From contig CAIVDS010000114.1 of NCBI GenBank assembly GCA_903904685.1, forward strand, positions 16,165-80,164: a stretch of 64,000 nucleotides of DNA. Reading direction: 5' to 3'. A program made the position numbers and the translations under genes. A model generated the notes under the pieces. That model did no database searches, had not been told where the DNA came from, and worked only from the letters and a program-made list of their open reading frames with translations. This stretch comes from an uncultured Verrucomicrobiota bacterium. Its GTDB lineage: Bacteria > Verrucomicrobiota > Verrucomicrobiia > Opitutales > Opitutaceae. Position 1 is the stretch's first letter. Every line of letters starts with the position of its first letter. Shown here piece by piece: positions 55,085-62,861 of this stretch.

Positions 55085-56323
55085 TCAGCTCTGCTTCACC
55101 AGCGCCGCCTCCCGCTCCACCAGCGTCGGGTGCGAATAATAAAACCCGCTGAACCACGGGTGCGGCGTGAGGTTGCTCAGGTTCTTCTGCGACATCTTGC
55201 GCAGGGCCGACACCAGCGGCGCGGGGCCGCCCATCGCCTCGCGGGCGAAGGCGTCCGCCTCGTATTCGTGTTTGCGCGACAGGATGTTTCCCAGCGGACT
55301 TACCCAGAAGACCACCGCGCCGCCCAGCAGCCCGAAAAGCAGAAAGGCTGGCGCGAGCGCGTGTACCGGAAAGCCGAACGCCGGGTTGAACCACGCGCTG
55401 CCCGACAGCCAGGCCACCGCCGCGAAACCCGCCAGCACGGTCAGCGCCGCCACCGCGAGCATCTTGGGAATGTGTCCGAGCCGGTAGTGCCCGACTTCGT
55501 GCGCCAGCACGGCCTCCAGCTCCTCCGGCGTCAGTTGGGCGATGAGCGTGTCGAACAAAACGATGCGCCGGAACCGGCCGAACCCGGTGAAAAACGCGTT
55601 CGAGTGCCCCGAGCGCTTGCTGCCGTCGATCACCTCGATGGTGGACGCCTTGAAACCCGTGCGATCCGCCAGCGCCATGAGCCGCGTGCGCAGCTCCCCC
55701 TCGGGCAGAGGCGAGAGCTTGTTGAAGAGCGGCATGATCAGCTTCGGGTAGAGCACCATCATGAGCAGTTGAAAACCGAAGAGCAGCGCGAAGCCCCACA
55801 CCCACCACAGGTCGCCGACCCAGTTGACGAGCGACAGCAGCGCCCAGAGCAGGGGAAACCCGATCGTGAACGCAAGGGCGGTTCCCTTGAGCTTGTCCAC
55901 GACCCACAGCTTGGGCGTGGATTTGTTAAACCCGAATTGCGCCTCCAGCCTGAACTGCCCCCACCAGTCGAACGGCAGCGCGGGGATGCTTAGCAGCACG
56001 CCGGCGAAAAGGATGAACAACGCGCCGTCCCACGTCGCCGCCGGGGCCCATGCCGACACCAGCGCAAACAACCACGGCAACACCCCGCTCGAAAGCACAA
56101 GGAGCAGCAGCCCCGCATCGAAAATCATCTCGAACACGCCAAACCGGTTTTTCGCCAGCGTGTAATCCACGGCCTTGCGATATGTCTCCGCGTCCATGAT
56201 GGCCGCGACGGCCTCCGGGGCCTGCGCGGCATGACGCCGGACATTGCGGCGATTGAGCGCGGCCAGCCACAGCTCGACCAGCAGCTTGGCAACGATGAGA
56301 ACCACCACGACGGGAAAAACCAT
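55085..56323 (-). CDS. M48-family (Ste24-like) membrane metallopeptidase
   Basis: A 412-residue protein with several membrane segments. The zinc motif HEVGH (in VLAHEVGHYRLGH, ~residues 249-253) and a downstream EYEAD glutamate (~residue 330) match M48A Ste24/CAAX-protease-type enzymes; GRFRRIVLFDTLIAQLTPEEL, in pieces, is the usual upstream region. Bacterial members take part in membrane protein quality control. The ATG at 56323 (MVFPVVVV) starts with the first membrane segment; an upstream extension to 56422 looks non-coding. Confidence 0.92.
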   Translation of the reverse strand: MVFPVVVVLIVAKLLVELWLAALNRRNVRRHAAQAPEAVAAIMDAETYRKAVDYTLAKNRFGVFEMIFDAGLLLLVLSSGVLPWLFALVSAWAPAATWDGALFILFAGVLLSIPALPFDWWGQFRLEAQFGFNKSTPKLWVVDKLKGTALAFTIGFPLLWALLSLVNWVGDLWWVWGFALLFGFQLLMMVLYPKLIMPLFNKLSPLPEGELRTRLMALADRTGFKASTIEVIDGSKRSGHSNAFFTGFGRFRRIVLFDTLIAQLTPEELEAVLAHEVGHYRLGHIPKMLAVAALTVLAGFAAVAWLSGSAWFNPAFGFPVHALAPAFLLFGLLGGAVVFWVSPLGNILSRKHEYEADAFAREAMGGPAPLVSALRKMSQKNLSNLTPHPWFSGFYYSHPTLVEREAALVKQS

Positions 56324-56506
56324 CCGCCCACTCCAGCGGATTCCCTTTGAACGCCAACCCTGAATTTTCCCCGGATAACCTGTACCCAAACATGCCCTTT
56401 TAAACGCGGGGATGTCTGCCAAAAAGGATGGGGTGCATGACCGGCTCTCGTTCGATCGTTTTCTCGGACTTGATCGCCGGCGACTCGGCCTGCGCCGACA
56501 TCATGC

Positions 56507-57715
56507 TCAAGACCGACTGTCTTTCGCTTCCCCATTCCGCTCCGCGAGCATGGTTTGATAAATGCTGGCCACCAGCGACACCCCCGCCCGCTTGGCAGTG
56601 TAGCGCCGGGTGAAACACTCCTTCGCCTGCCTTCGCATCTCCGCTTTTTGCGTTTCGGTCATGGCGAACCATCGCTCGAATAATCCGAGGCACCCGTTCA
56701 CATCGTCGGCGGCGACAAGCCCGGCCCCGTCGGCCACGATATCGGCCCAGATATTCACGGGCTTCGAGATCAGCACCGGCACGCCCAGCGACAAGGCCTC
56801 GGCCACCGCGATCCCGAAATTTTCCTGGTGGGAAGGCAGCACAAACGCCTCTGCGCACTGGAGCGCCCCCCACTTGTCGTCGCCCATCAGCATCCCCGTC
56901 CAATGCACGCTGGACTCGACGCCCAGCCGGCGGGACAAGGCCTGCAACTTGGCGGCGTAGCGTCCGTCCGCCGGACCCGCCATGATCACCTTCATGGTCG
57001 CGGGATCCCAGAGGCCGCTGTCACGCATCCGCGCGATCGCGCGGATGAGGATGTCCGGCCCTTTTTTGGGATGAACCCGCCCCAGAAACACAAATCGCCG
57101 GACGCCCCGCAGGGCCGGATGCTTCGCCAGAAAACCCTCCGCGTAGTCCCGCTGCGGGTCCGGCGCGCCCGGGGTTCCATAGCTCACCACGATCTCGTTG
57201 CAGTCGTAAAGCCAGAAGGATTGCCGCGCCAGCATCCGCTCCTCTTCGCAGGTAAAAAACACCCCGTGAGCGTCGCGCAAAGGCGGATACACCGCCCACG
57301 GCCAGAACAGCCATTTCTTGAGATGCTTGAGCGGGTAGCGGTATTTGAACCACGGGTCGAGCATGCCGTGGGGGTAGACGTAATACGGGATCGATGTGGT
57401 CCGCAGCGCCCGCCAGACGCCAAAACAGTTATACCCCCAAATGCCATTGATGATCACGCAATCGTAGCGATGCGCGTTCGCCTTGAGCCAGGGCGCGAGC
57501 CGGGGAGTGTAGTGGTAGTCGGTATAGGAAGGCCCCATCGCATGCACCGGCAGTCCGAACTCCTGCACCCATGTGCTGCCCGGGTCGTCCAGCGTGAGCA
57601 ATTCGATCTTGTGGCCGTAGAGGCCGTTGATCCGCGAAAGCTGTCGCACACCCTCGATCGGGCCTCCGGTCGCAGGATTGGCCGTGGCAATGGCATGGAG
57701 AATTCTTAGGGCCAT
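56507..57715 (-). CDS. Glycosyltransferase family 4-type protein
   Basis: A 402-residue GT-B glycosyltransferase. The N-terminal ATGGPIEGVRQL-like loop (~14-25), HGMLDPWF (~residues 115-122), a FLGRVHPKKGPDILI block (~residues 214-228) and the E-x7-E region SHQENFGIAVAEALSLG (~residues 300-316) are typical of GT4 retaining enzymes that use nucleotide sugars for surface polysaccharides. No signal peptide; cytoplasmic face of the membrane. Donor and acceptor not deducible. It forms part of the minus-strand envelope cluster. Confidence 0.9.
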   Translation of the reverse strand: MALRILHAIATANPATGGPIEGVRQLSRINGLYGHKIELLTLDDPGSTWVQEFGLPVHAMGPSYTDYHYTPRLAPWLKANAHRYDCVIINGIWGYNCFGVWRALRTTSIPYYVYPHGMLDPWFKYRYPLKHLKKWLFWPWAVYPPLRDAHGVFFTCEEERMLARQSFWLYDCNEIVVSYGTPGAPDPQRDYAEGFLAKHPALRGVRRFVFLGRVHPKKGPDILIRAIARMRDSGLWDPATMKVIMAGPADGRYAAKLQALSRRLGVESSVHWTGMLMGDDKWGALQCAEAFVLPSHQENFGIAVAEALSLGVPVLISKPVNIWADIVADGAGLVAADDVNGCLGLFERWFAMTETQKAEMRRQAKECFTRRYTAKRAGVSLVASIYQTMLAERNGEAKDSRS

Positions 57716-57745
57716 TTTCGGTGAATAGTGAACAGTAGGCAGTGG

Positions 57746-58196
57746 ACGGTTGACTGAAGGACGGACGACGCCCCCACGCAGATCGGAATCAGGACCAGTC
57801 GCCGGATTTCATCATGCCTCCTAGCCTGCGGCCTATTTGCTGCGCATTGATCAAAAGCCGAGAGAAATCCGCCTTCGTTGAATATCCGTATGCTTCGGCG
57901 CGCATAAGCCAATGTAAAGTCTCCTGCAGCTCACCGTCGGCATCTGTCAATTTGCTCTTGAAGTGTGCGGGGTAAACCCGCTTGGCCCAAGCCTCGGCAA
58001 GATTTGCGCCGATGGACCGCGAAGAACGGCGAATTTGATCCGTGAGTGAATACATTTCTTCCTTTGGCCAAGTCTTGGTGAGTTGAAAAATATCCAAATC
58101 CAAAGCGCACGCCTCCTGATAAACCTCCAGCTCATAAAAACTCATCACCCGTTTATTCATAATATTAAAAACTGACCACCGTCCTCAGTCCACCGT
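57746..58196. repeat. Inverted repeats bracketing the S23 gene
   Basis: ACGGTTGACTGAAGGACGG at 57746-57764 is matched in inverted orientation by CCGTCCTCAGTCCACCGT at 58179-58196 (17 matches with one gap and one mismatch). The four-helix-bundle gene lies exactly between. The flanks are also rich in related GACGG/CACCGTCC words. The arrangement resembles a small mobile cassette; no transposase is present. Confidence 0.6.
57789..58160 (-). CDS. Four-helix-bundle S23 (23S rRNA intervening-sequence) protein
   Basis: A 123-residue protein of the S23/IVP family: SFYELEVYQEACALDLDIFQ, then TDQIRRSSRSIGANLAEAWA and an ELQETLHWL helix. Such proteins were first found encoded in 23S rRNA intervening sequences and are related to the Avd proteins of diversity-generating retroelements; most occur as stand-alone genes of unknown role. 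No rRNA or reverse transcriptase is near. ATG codons at 58160 and 58145 are both possible starts. The gene is bracketed by inverted repeats. Confidence 0.88.
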   Translation of the reverse strand: MNKRVMSFYELEVYQEACALDLDIFQLTKTWPKEEMYSLTDQIRRSSRSIGANLAEAWAKRVYPAHFKSKLTDADGELQETLHWLMRAEAYGYSTKADFSRLLINAQQIGRRLGGMMKSGDWS

Positions 58197-58227
58197 GCGT
58201 GCTTCACCACCGTCCTCCGTCTTCCGC

Positions 58228-58746
58228 CTACCGGTCACCGTGCGGCTTCGCCGCCATCGCCGCGCAGCTTGGACATTCGCACTGAGTCGACTTGGGGTGC
58301 GACACCAACTGGTCGAGCGGAACCCACTGCCCGTCGCTGCCCTGCACGGCCCCGCACCCATGGCATACATTGAGCAGCGCCTTCATCGCCTCTATCTGCC
58401 TCCGGTGGTTTTCCATGGTTTTCTTGAAAAGATGGACGAAGACCGCCGCCAGCACGAAGATGATGCCGCGCGCCCCGGCGTTGTAATACCGGATTCCCTC
58501 GGAGGAAAAATTCTGTTCGCTCCAATAGCTGCCCAATATCCAAACCCCGATTGACAACGCCACGGACCCCAGCGCGCCTCGCCAGCCGAATTCCCACGTC
58601 AGTTGGACCACGGGCACGAGGTAGAGGGGAAACAGGGCGACTTCATACCCCAGGTATACTTGCAGCACCAAAATCGACGGGATGAATATGATCGGCGCCA
58701 CCGCACGCATCACGAATTTGGAGACGGAGATAAATCGCAGGCTCAT
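58228..58746 (-). CDS. Membrane protein with C-terminal cysteine ribbon, unknown
   Basis: About 172 residues from the ATG at 58746 (MSLRFISV). Three or four hydrophobic segments (~residues 10-110) are followed by a cytoplasmic tail with CHGCG (~residues 129-133) and CECPSC (~158-163), which could bind zinc. No family recognised. It lies 62 bases after the EpsI-like gene on the same strand and may work with it. Confidence 0.6.
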   Translation of the reverse strand: MSLRFISVSKFVMRAVAPIIFIPSILVLQVYLGYEVALFPLYLVPVVQLTWEFGWRGALGSVALSIGVWILGSYWSEQNFSSEGIRYYNAGARGIIFVLAAVFVHLFKKTMENHRRQIEAMKALLNVCHGCGAVQGSDGQWVPLDQLVSHPKSTQCECPSCAAMAAKPHGDR

Positions 58747-58808
58747 GGGGTGTAAGTTCGGCGGGCGGATCGTTGTGACCAAGCATCTGGTGACTGGATG
58801 CTCGTTTG

Positions 58809-59495
58809 CTAGTGGCTGGCCAGCACCGGCGAAAAAGTCTCCAATATCTGCTTAAAAAGCGGCTCGTCCTGCCACTCGCTCCACGGCTGCGGACTGGACA
58901 GACGGATGAAGAACTGCTCGCCCGCCCCCTCCCCTCTGATCCCTTGGCAAAATCTTGCAAAGACTGATTGAGAGGTGAGTGTGCCGGGCCCTTCGGCGTA
59001 GCCGGAAAGCCGTCCATCCACGACATGCCAGTAAAGCACATGCTGGCCGGTTTCCTCCTTCGTGAAAAACCGATACTGGGCCGGCCAGGCCTTCTTGTTG
59101 CCCGCCAGCATGACAGGGTAGGCATAATCCGGATTGGACATCTGCCAGCCGCTGCCCACCCAGCACACATCCGGCACGTGGATCGCAATCAAACGCGGGT
59201 CAAACTTATGCGGGCGCCAATAGGCCGCATAAAGGGTCAGGGTCTTGTCTCCGTTCCGGTATTCGCGAAAAATCGCTTTGTCGTAGTTGAGCAATTCCCC
59301 CACGGACTTTTTCATCAACTCGGTATTGGCGATTGCCATGTCATGCTGCGTCCACGGCGCTTGGGCCGTCGGCAAGGTATCCATAAGACCGGTGTGAAGC
59401 GATTTGGAGTCGGTTTGCACGACGGTGTAAACCCCGACGAAAACCGCAACAAGCAGGACGATCAAAGCAAAGCCAAGAGAAGAGCGGAATTTCAT
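58809..59495 (-). CDS. EpsI-like exosortase-associated protein
   Basis: A 228-residue protein with one N-terminal membrane segment (~residues 8-28). The segment IAIHVPDVCWVGSGWQM (~residues 104-120) is the hallmark of EpsI/DUF3485 proteins, in which the H-x-P-x-x-C-x-x-x-G motif follows an exosortase or stands as a separate partner. EpsI proteins accompany exosortases and exopolysaccharide clusters. No exosortase is visible here; it may lie outside the window. Near glycosyltransferase genes on the same strand, it fits an envelope or EPS locus. Confidence 0.75.
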   Translation of the reverse strand: MKFRSSLGFALIVLLVAVFVGVYTVVQTDSKSLHTGLMDTLPTAQAPWTQHDMAIANTELMKKSVGELLNYDKAIFREYRNGDKTLTLYAAYWRPHKFDPRLIAIHVPDVCWVGSGWQMSNPDYAYPVMLAGNKKAWPAQYRFFTKEETGQHVLYWHVVDGRLSGYAEGPGTLTSQSVFARFCQGIRGEGAGEQFFIRLSSPQPWSEWQDEPLFKQILETFSPVLASH

Positions 59496-59901
59496 GGGAA
59501 TTGAGAGAGAATGATAGCGGCTGCGATTGGGTTTGGATTATCCTGGATCGCATCGTTGAAACCACGGATGGGCGCGGATTCCAATGCCGTTCGCATTGGT
59601 ATTTTCCGTCGTCACCGGCTTGCGTTCACAAAATGAACTGAACCGGATGCCCCGTATGAGAACAAGTTACCATGGTGCGCATGAAGACCATGAAGGTCGG
59701 AAAAGCTGTGCGCTTGCCGCCTGATAGAGAAACTCCATGCCCTTCATGTTCTTCATGGTTAAAATTCCGCCGTAACAACTTCGTCGATCCTGAATCCCAC
59801 CGTGTGAAACCACGGATGGTCGCGCCGCCGTTGCCGGCTTGAACTTGAACTCATGACTTGAACTGGCGCATCAGCGCCCTCCTCTGCCTCTCCACTTAAA
59901 C
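59496..59901. other. Repeat-rich intergenic stretch
   Basis: About 400 bases without a supported gene. It contains TGAAACCACGGATGG twice as a direct repeat (59557-59571 and 59805-59819); an inverted repeat ATGAAGACCATGAAGG (59681-59696) with CCTTCATGTTCTTCAT (59741-59756), one mismatch; and a TTGAACT/GC-hairpin element (59838-59878). A decayed TTGAACT-like copy (59895-59925) overlaps the end of the next gene. The promoter of the EpsI-like gene should lie just right of 59495. Confidence 0.7.
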
Positions 59902-61059
59902 TTAAACTGGAGACTTCAACTGAACCGCCGTCGCTGCCGCCGGATCACGATAGACATCGGCCAGCATCCGGCGGGCGCAAGCCTCCCATGAATTGATCTC
60001 CAAAATACGGCGACGGGCCGCATCAAAGGCCGGGCCGGGCAAACGGCGGGCGGTCTGGATCGCCCGGGCGAGCGCCTCGGGATCGCGAATCGGCACGGTC
60101 ACCGCCACTTCATCGGTCAGAATATCGCGCGCACCTACGTTTTCCGTGATCACCAATGGCAAACCGCAGGCGAGCGCCTCCAAGGTCGTCATACCAAAAC
60201 CTTCGTCGATCGAAGGCTGCACGAAAACCGTCACCGAGTCATAGAGCGCCTTGAGTTTGGCGGGAAAAATATCACCGATGACCGTGATCCTGGAGTCTTT
60301 CATCGTTTTGGCATAGCTTGCCGGAATATGCCCGCGGAGCCACAACTCTGCGGACGGATCATCAATCAGTTTGAACGCCTCGATCAAGTAGTGCATCCCC
60401 TTCCTGATAAAATCATTGCCCACCATGAGGATGCGCAGGCCGCCATCATTGCTTTTACGCTCTTGGAACGGATAGTTTGCGCCCAGCGTGTTGATGCGCA
60501 CTTTTCTGGACAATTCCGGGTCGGCATAGGAGGCGGCCGAATAAGTCGATGGGGTCACGATGATATCCGCCAGATACAATTCCTCCACCGCCCGCTCTAC
60601 GTCCGCCTTGCTCTCCAGATAAGGCAGTCCTAGGCGATCCGACTCCTCGCGCAAGAGTTCATACTGCACTCGATTGTGCGGGCAAGAGCGCTCGACGCAC
60701 CGGCGCCAGCCACTTCCCGCAAGTCGTGTAAAGGCCATGTGGGCGTTCCCGTTCCAGGCATGCAAAACGCCTGGCGGTGATTTTTCCAAACGGCGGACAA
60801 GCCACTCCTGATAGATCCGGTTCTTGCGCGTCTCCGTATAGCCGACCTCGCAGAACCGCTGGGCATAACGCCAATACGCAAGTTCGGGACGATTCACGTA
60901 GGCGGACTGCGGGACTCCTTTTGGGGAAAGGAGATGTCGGTCGGTCACGATCAGCTCCTTCAACACCCCGAGCTTGGCAAATGCCCTGGCCAAGGAAAAC
61001 GCATGAAACTTCCCGGCTGTGGCAAGCGTAACTCCGCCGGATTCGTTATTAAATTTCAT
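59902..61059 (-). CDS. Glycosyltransferase family 4-type protein
   Basis: A 385-residue GT-B enzyme. An N-terminal GKFHAFSLARAFAKLG helix (~16-31), LRILMVGNDFIRKGMHYLIEAF (~residue 206, in pieces) and the E-x7-E motif PSIDEGFGMTTLEALACGLP (~residues 275-294) define the GT4 fold. Likely adds a sugar to a surface glycan at the cytoplasmic face. The C-terminal tail (VQLKSPV) is encoded within a decayed TTGAACT-type repeat, so the very end is recent. It is the last of three minus-strand genes, about 90 bases after the GT2 gene. Confidence 0.88.
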   Translation of the reverse strand: MKFNNESGGVTLATAGKFHAFSLARAFAKLGVLKELIVTDRHLLSPKGVPQSAYVNRPELAYWRYAQRFCEVGYTETRKNRIYQEWLVRRLEKSPPGVLHAWNGNAHMAFTRLAGSGWRRCVERSCPHNRVQYELLREESDRLGLPYLESKADVERAVEELYLADIIVTPSTYSAASYADPELSRKVRINTLGANYPFQERKSNDGGLRILMVGNDFIRKGMHYLIEAFKLIDDPSAELWLRGHIPASYAKTMKDSRITVIGDIFPAKLKALYDSVTVFVQPSIDEGFGMTTLEALACGLPLVITENVGARDILTDEVAVTVPIRDPEALARAIQTARRLPGPAFDAARRRILEINSWEACARRMLADVYRDPAAATAVQLKSPV

Positions 61060-61147
61060 GCAATATAATCCTAAAAACCGCTGCAGAAGCCGCCCATAAA
61101 CGCTCGATCAACGTTTCAAAAGCCTCGATGGTTTCTGGCGGCGGCCA

Positions 61148-62011
61148 TCAGTTTGTATGAGGGGTTGATTGATCGGCCGGGGTCGGGACGCGCGACCGAG
61201 CCTGCAGTTCCCGCTGCTTGAGAATGATAAAATACTCATAAATGGACTGAAGCGTCGCATAGGTCACACCGGCCCGGCCATCCAGAAATGCCAAACGCAC
61301 GAACATCATATAAAAAAACTTCACCAGCGGGCGCCCCGGCATCCGATAAAAAAACTCCTTTTGATGAAAACGACGCTCGGTGAATTCTTTTGAGAAAAGA
61401 GCCTTCCGTAGCGAGAATGCCCCTCCCTTGGCGCGGTTTTCCTGAATGGTGCGCGCCTCCAAATCGGCGTATTTGATATGCCGTTCCAGCCAAAACCCGG
61501 CGCCCTTGCTAAACGGATAATGGTCCAGATACCCGCCAATTTCGCCAATGGGGCCGTCAACGATCGACACCGGGTTGACCAGCCGTTCGTAGCGCATCTT
61601 GGAAGGACGAAACAGCCGCAGATAAAACGGGGAGATTTGCGCGTGCTCCAGCCAGGTGCCATCGGTGAAAAAATCCCGCCGCCTCAGGCGGAAGGCGCTC
61701 TCCGAAGCATCGGCCCGCGCCGCCGCCACTGCGGCCGCCTTGAGTTCAGGAGACACCCGCTCGTCGGCGTCAATGTAAAGCACCCAGGGATGCTTGAACG
61801 GGATGTTGGCCAGACCCCAGTTTTGATGGGCCGACCAGTTGTCAAACGTGCGCTGCGTGATAATGCACCCCGCCGTCCGCGCGATCTCCAGCGTGCGGTC
61901 GGTGCTGAACGAATCAAAAAGATGCACGTCGTCGCACCACGCGACGGATTGCAGGCAACCCGGGAGATCCTGCTCCTCGTTTTTGGTTAATATTAAAACC
62001 GACAGCGACAT
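61148..62011 (-). CDS. Glycosyltransferase family 2 protein
   Basis: A 287-residue GT-A enzyme starting MSLSVLILTKNEE at 62011 (an ATG at 62041 is possible). VLYIDADERVSPEL (~residues 79-92) is the DxD metal motif, and FRLRRRDFFTDGTWLEH is the acceptor-side region seen in WaaE/KdtX-like lipopolysaccharide glucosyltransferases. A C-terminal hydrophobic part (~220-255) may touch the membrane. It starts 10 bases after the aldo/keto reductase stop. Confidence 0.9.
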   Translation of the reverse strand: MSLSVLILTKNEEQDLPGCLQSVAWCDDVHLFDSFSTDRTLEIARTAGCIITQRTFDNWSAHQNWGLANIPFKHPWVLYIDADERVSPELKAAAVAAARADASESAFRLRRRDFFTDGTWLEHAQISPFYLRLFRPSKMRYERLVNPVSIVDGPIGEIGGYLDHYPFSKGAGFWLERHIKYADLEARTIQENRAKGGAFSLRKALFSKEFTERRFHQKEFFYRMPGRPLVKFFYMMFVRLAFLDGRAGVTYATLQSIYEYFIILKQRELQARSRVPTPADQSTPHTN

Positions 62012-62021
62012 GGCGGGATGA

Positions 62022-62861
62022 TTAGGCAAGGGCTCGCGCATTGGTCCGGATGTGATCGGGATTGAACATCGAGCACAGGATCACGGAGCGTGGGAAATCG
62101 GCGGCCAGCCGCGACAAGACTTCGTTGCGAGGCACGCCGGCGCCCCTCCCCCTGAACGGTGAAAATAAAATATTGGAGCACCCGGCACGCTCGCTCCGCA
62201 TGCGTTCATAGCCCGGACCATCCGGTGGCAAGTCGTATTGCAGGACATCGAAGCGTGGCAACACCGCCTCATGCATCGCCTGCCGGTCTCGCATAAAGGC
62301 CAGCCCCCAGGCGCGGATCTTGCCTTCCGTTTTCAAGCGTTCCACCTCTGCCGCCAGGGCGTCGATTCCAACAATGGCTTCACGCGGTTCATGCAGAAAA
62401 AGATAATCCAGATGGTCGGTTCGCAATGCCCGCAGGCTCTTTTCCACGCTGGCGCGCAGGTTCGCGGGCTCCATTGCGACTCGCGCATGGAACCGGTCGC
62501 CCAGAGTGGTCGCTCCGGATGACGGTGAGCCGGTATTCGCCGGACGGCGGCCCCTGAGTTTTTTTGCCCAACGCACCAACGGCTTCAGCGGTTGCAACAG
62601 GCGGGCGCTCGCGGTCGCCCTAATGCCAAATTTGGTGGCCAGCACCACGTTGTCGCGCCGCCCGGCAAGTTCCCGCCCCAACCAAGCCTCGGCCTGGCCG
62701 TAACCATAGGAAGGGGCCACGTCGAAATGCGTGATTCCCTCGTCCAGCGCCACCGCCAGCGCGCGGCGCGCGACGGCCCCGTCCACTGAGCCCAGAATGG
62801 GCGCGCAGCCGAAGCCGAGGACCGATGATTTTATGCCGGCAACAAGTTCAACGGTGCGCAT
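62022..62861 (-). CDS. Aldo/keto reductase
   Basis: A 279-residue TIM-barrel oxidoreductase. FGCAPILGS (~residues 17-25), THFDVAPSYGYGQAEAWLG (~42-60, with catalytic D and Y), K (~75-80, LATKFG) and LDYLFLHEP (~residues 150-158) mark AKR active-site and NADPH segments. The ATG at 62861 (MRTVELVA) overlaps the end of the GMC oxidoreductase gene by 14 bases; a longer frame up to 62960 lies inside that gene and is not used. In this cluster it may modify a sugar intermediate; substrate unknown. Confidence 0.88.
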   Translation of the reverse strand: MRTVELVAGIKSSVLGFGCAPILGSVDGAVARRALAVALDEGITHFDVAPSYGYGQAEAWLGRELAGRRDNVVLATKFGIRATASARLLQPLKPLVRWAKKLRGRRPANTGSPSSGATTLGDRFHARVAMEPANLRASVEKSLRALRTDHLDYLFLHEPREAIVGIDALAAEVERLKTEGKIRAWGLAFMRDRQAMHEAVLPRFDVLQYDLPPDGPGYERMRSERAGCSNILFSPFRGRGAGVPRNEVLSRLAADFPRSVILCSMFNPDHIRTNARALA

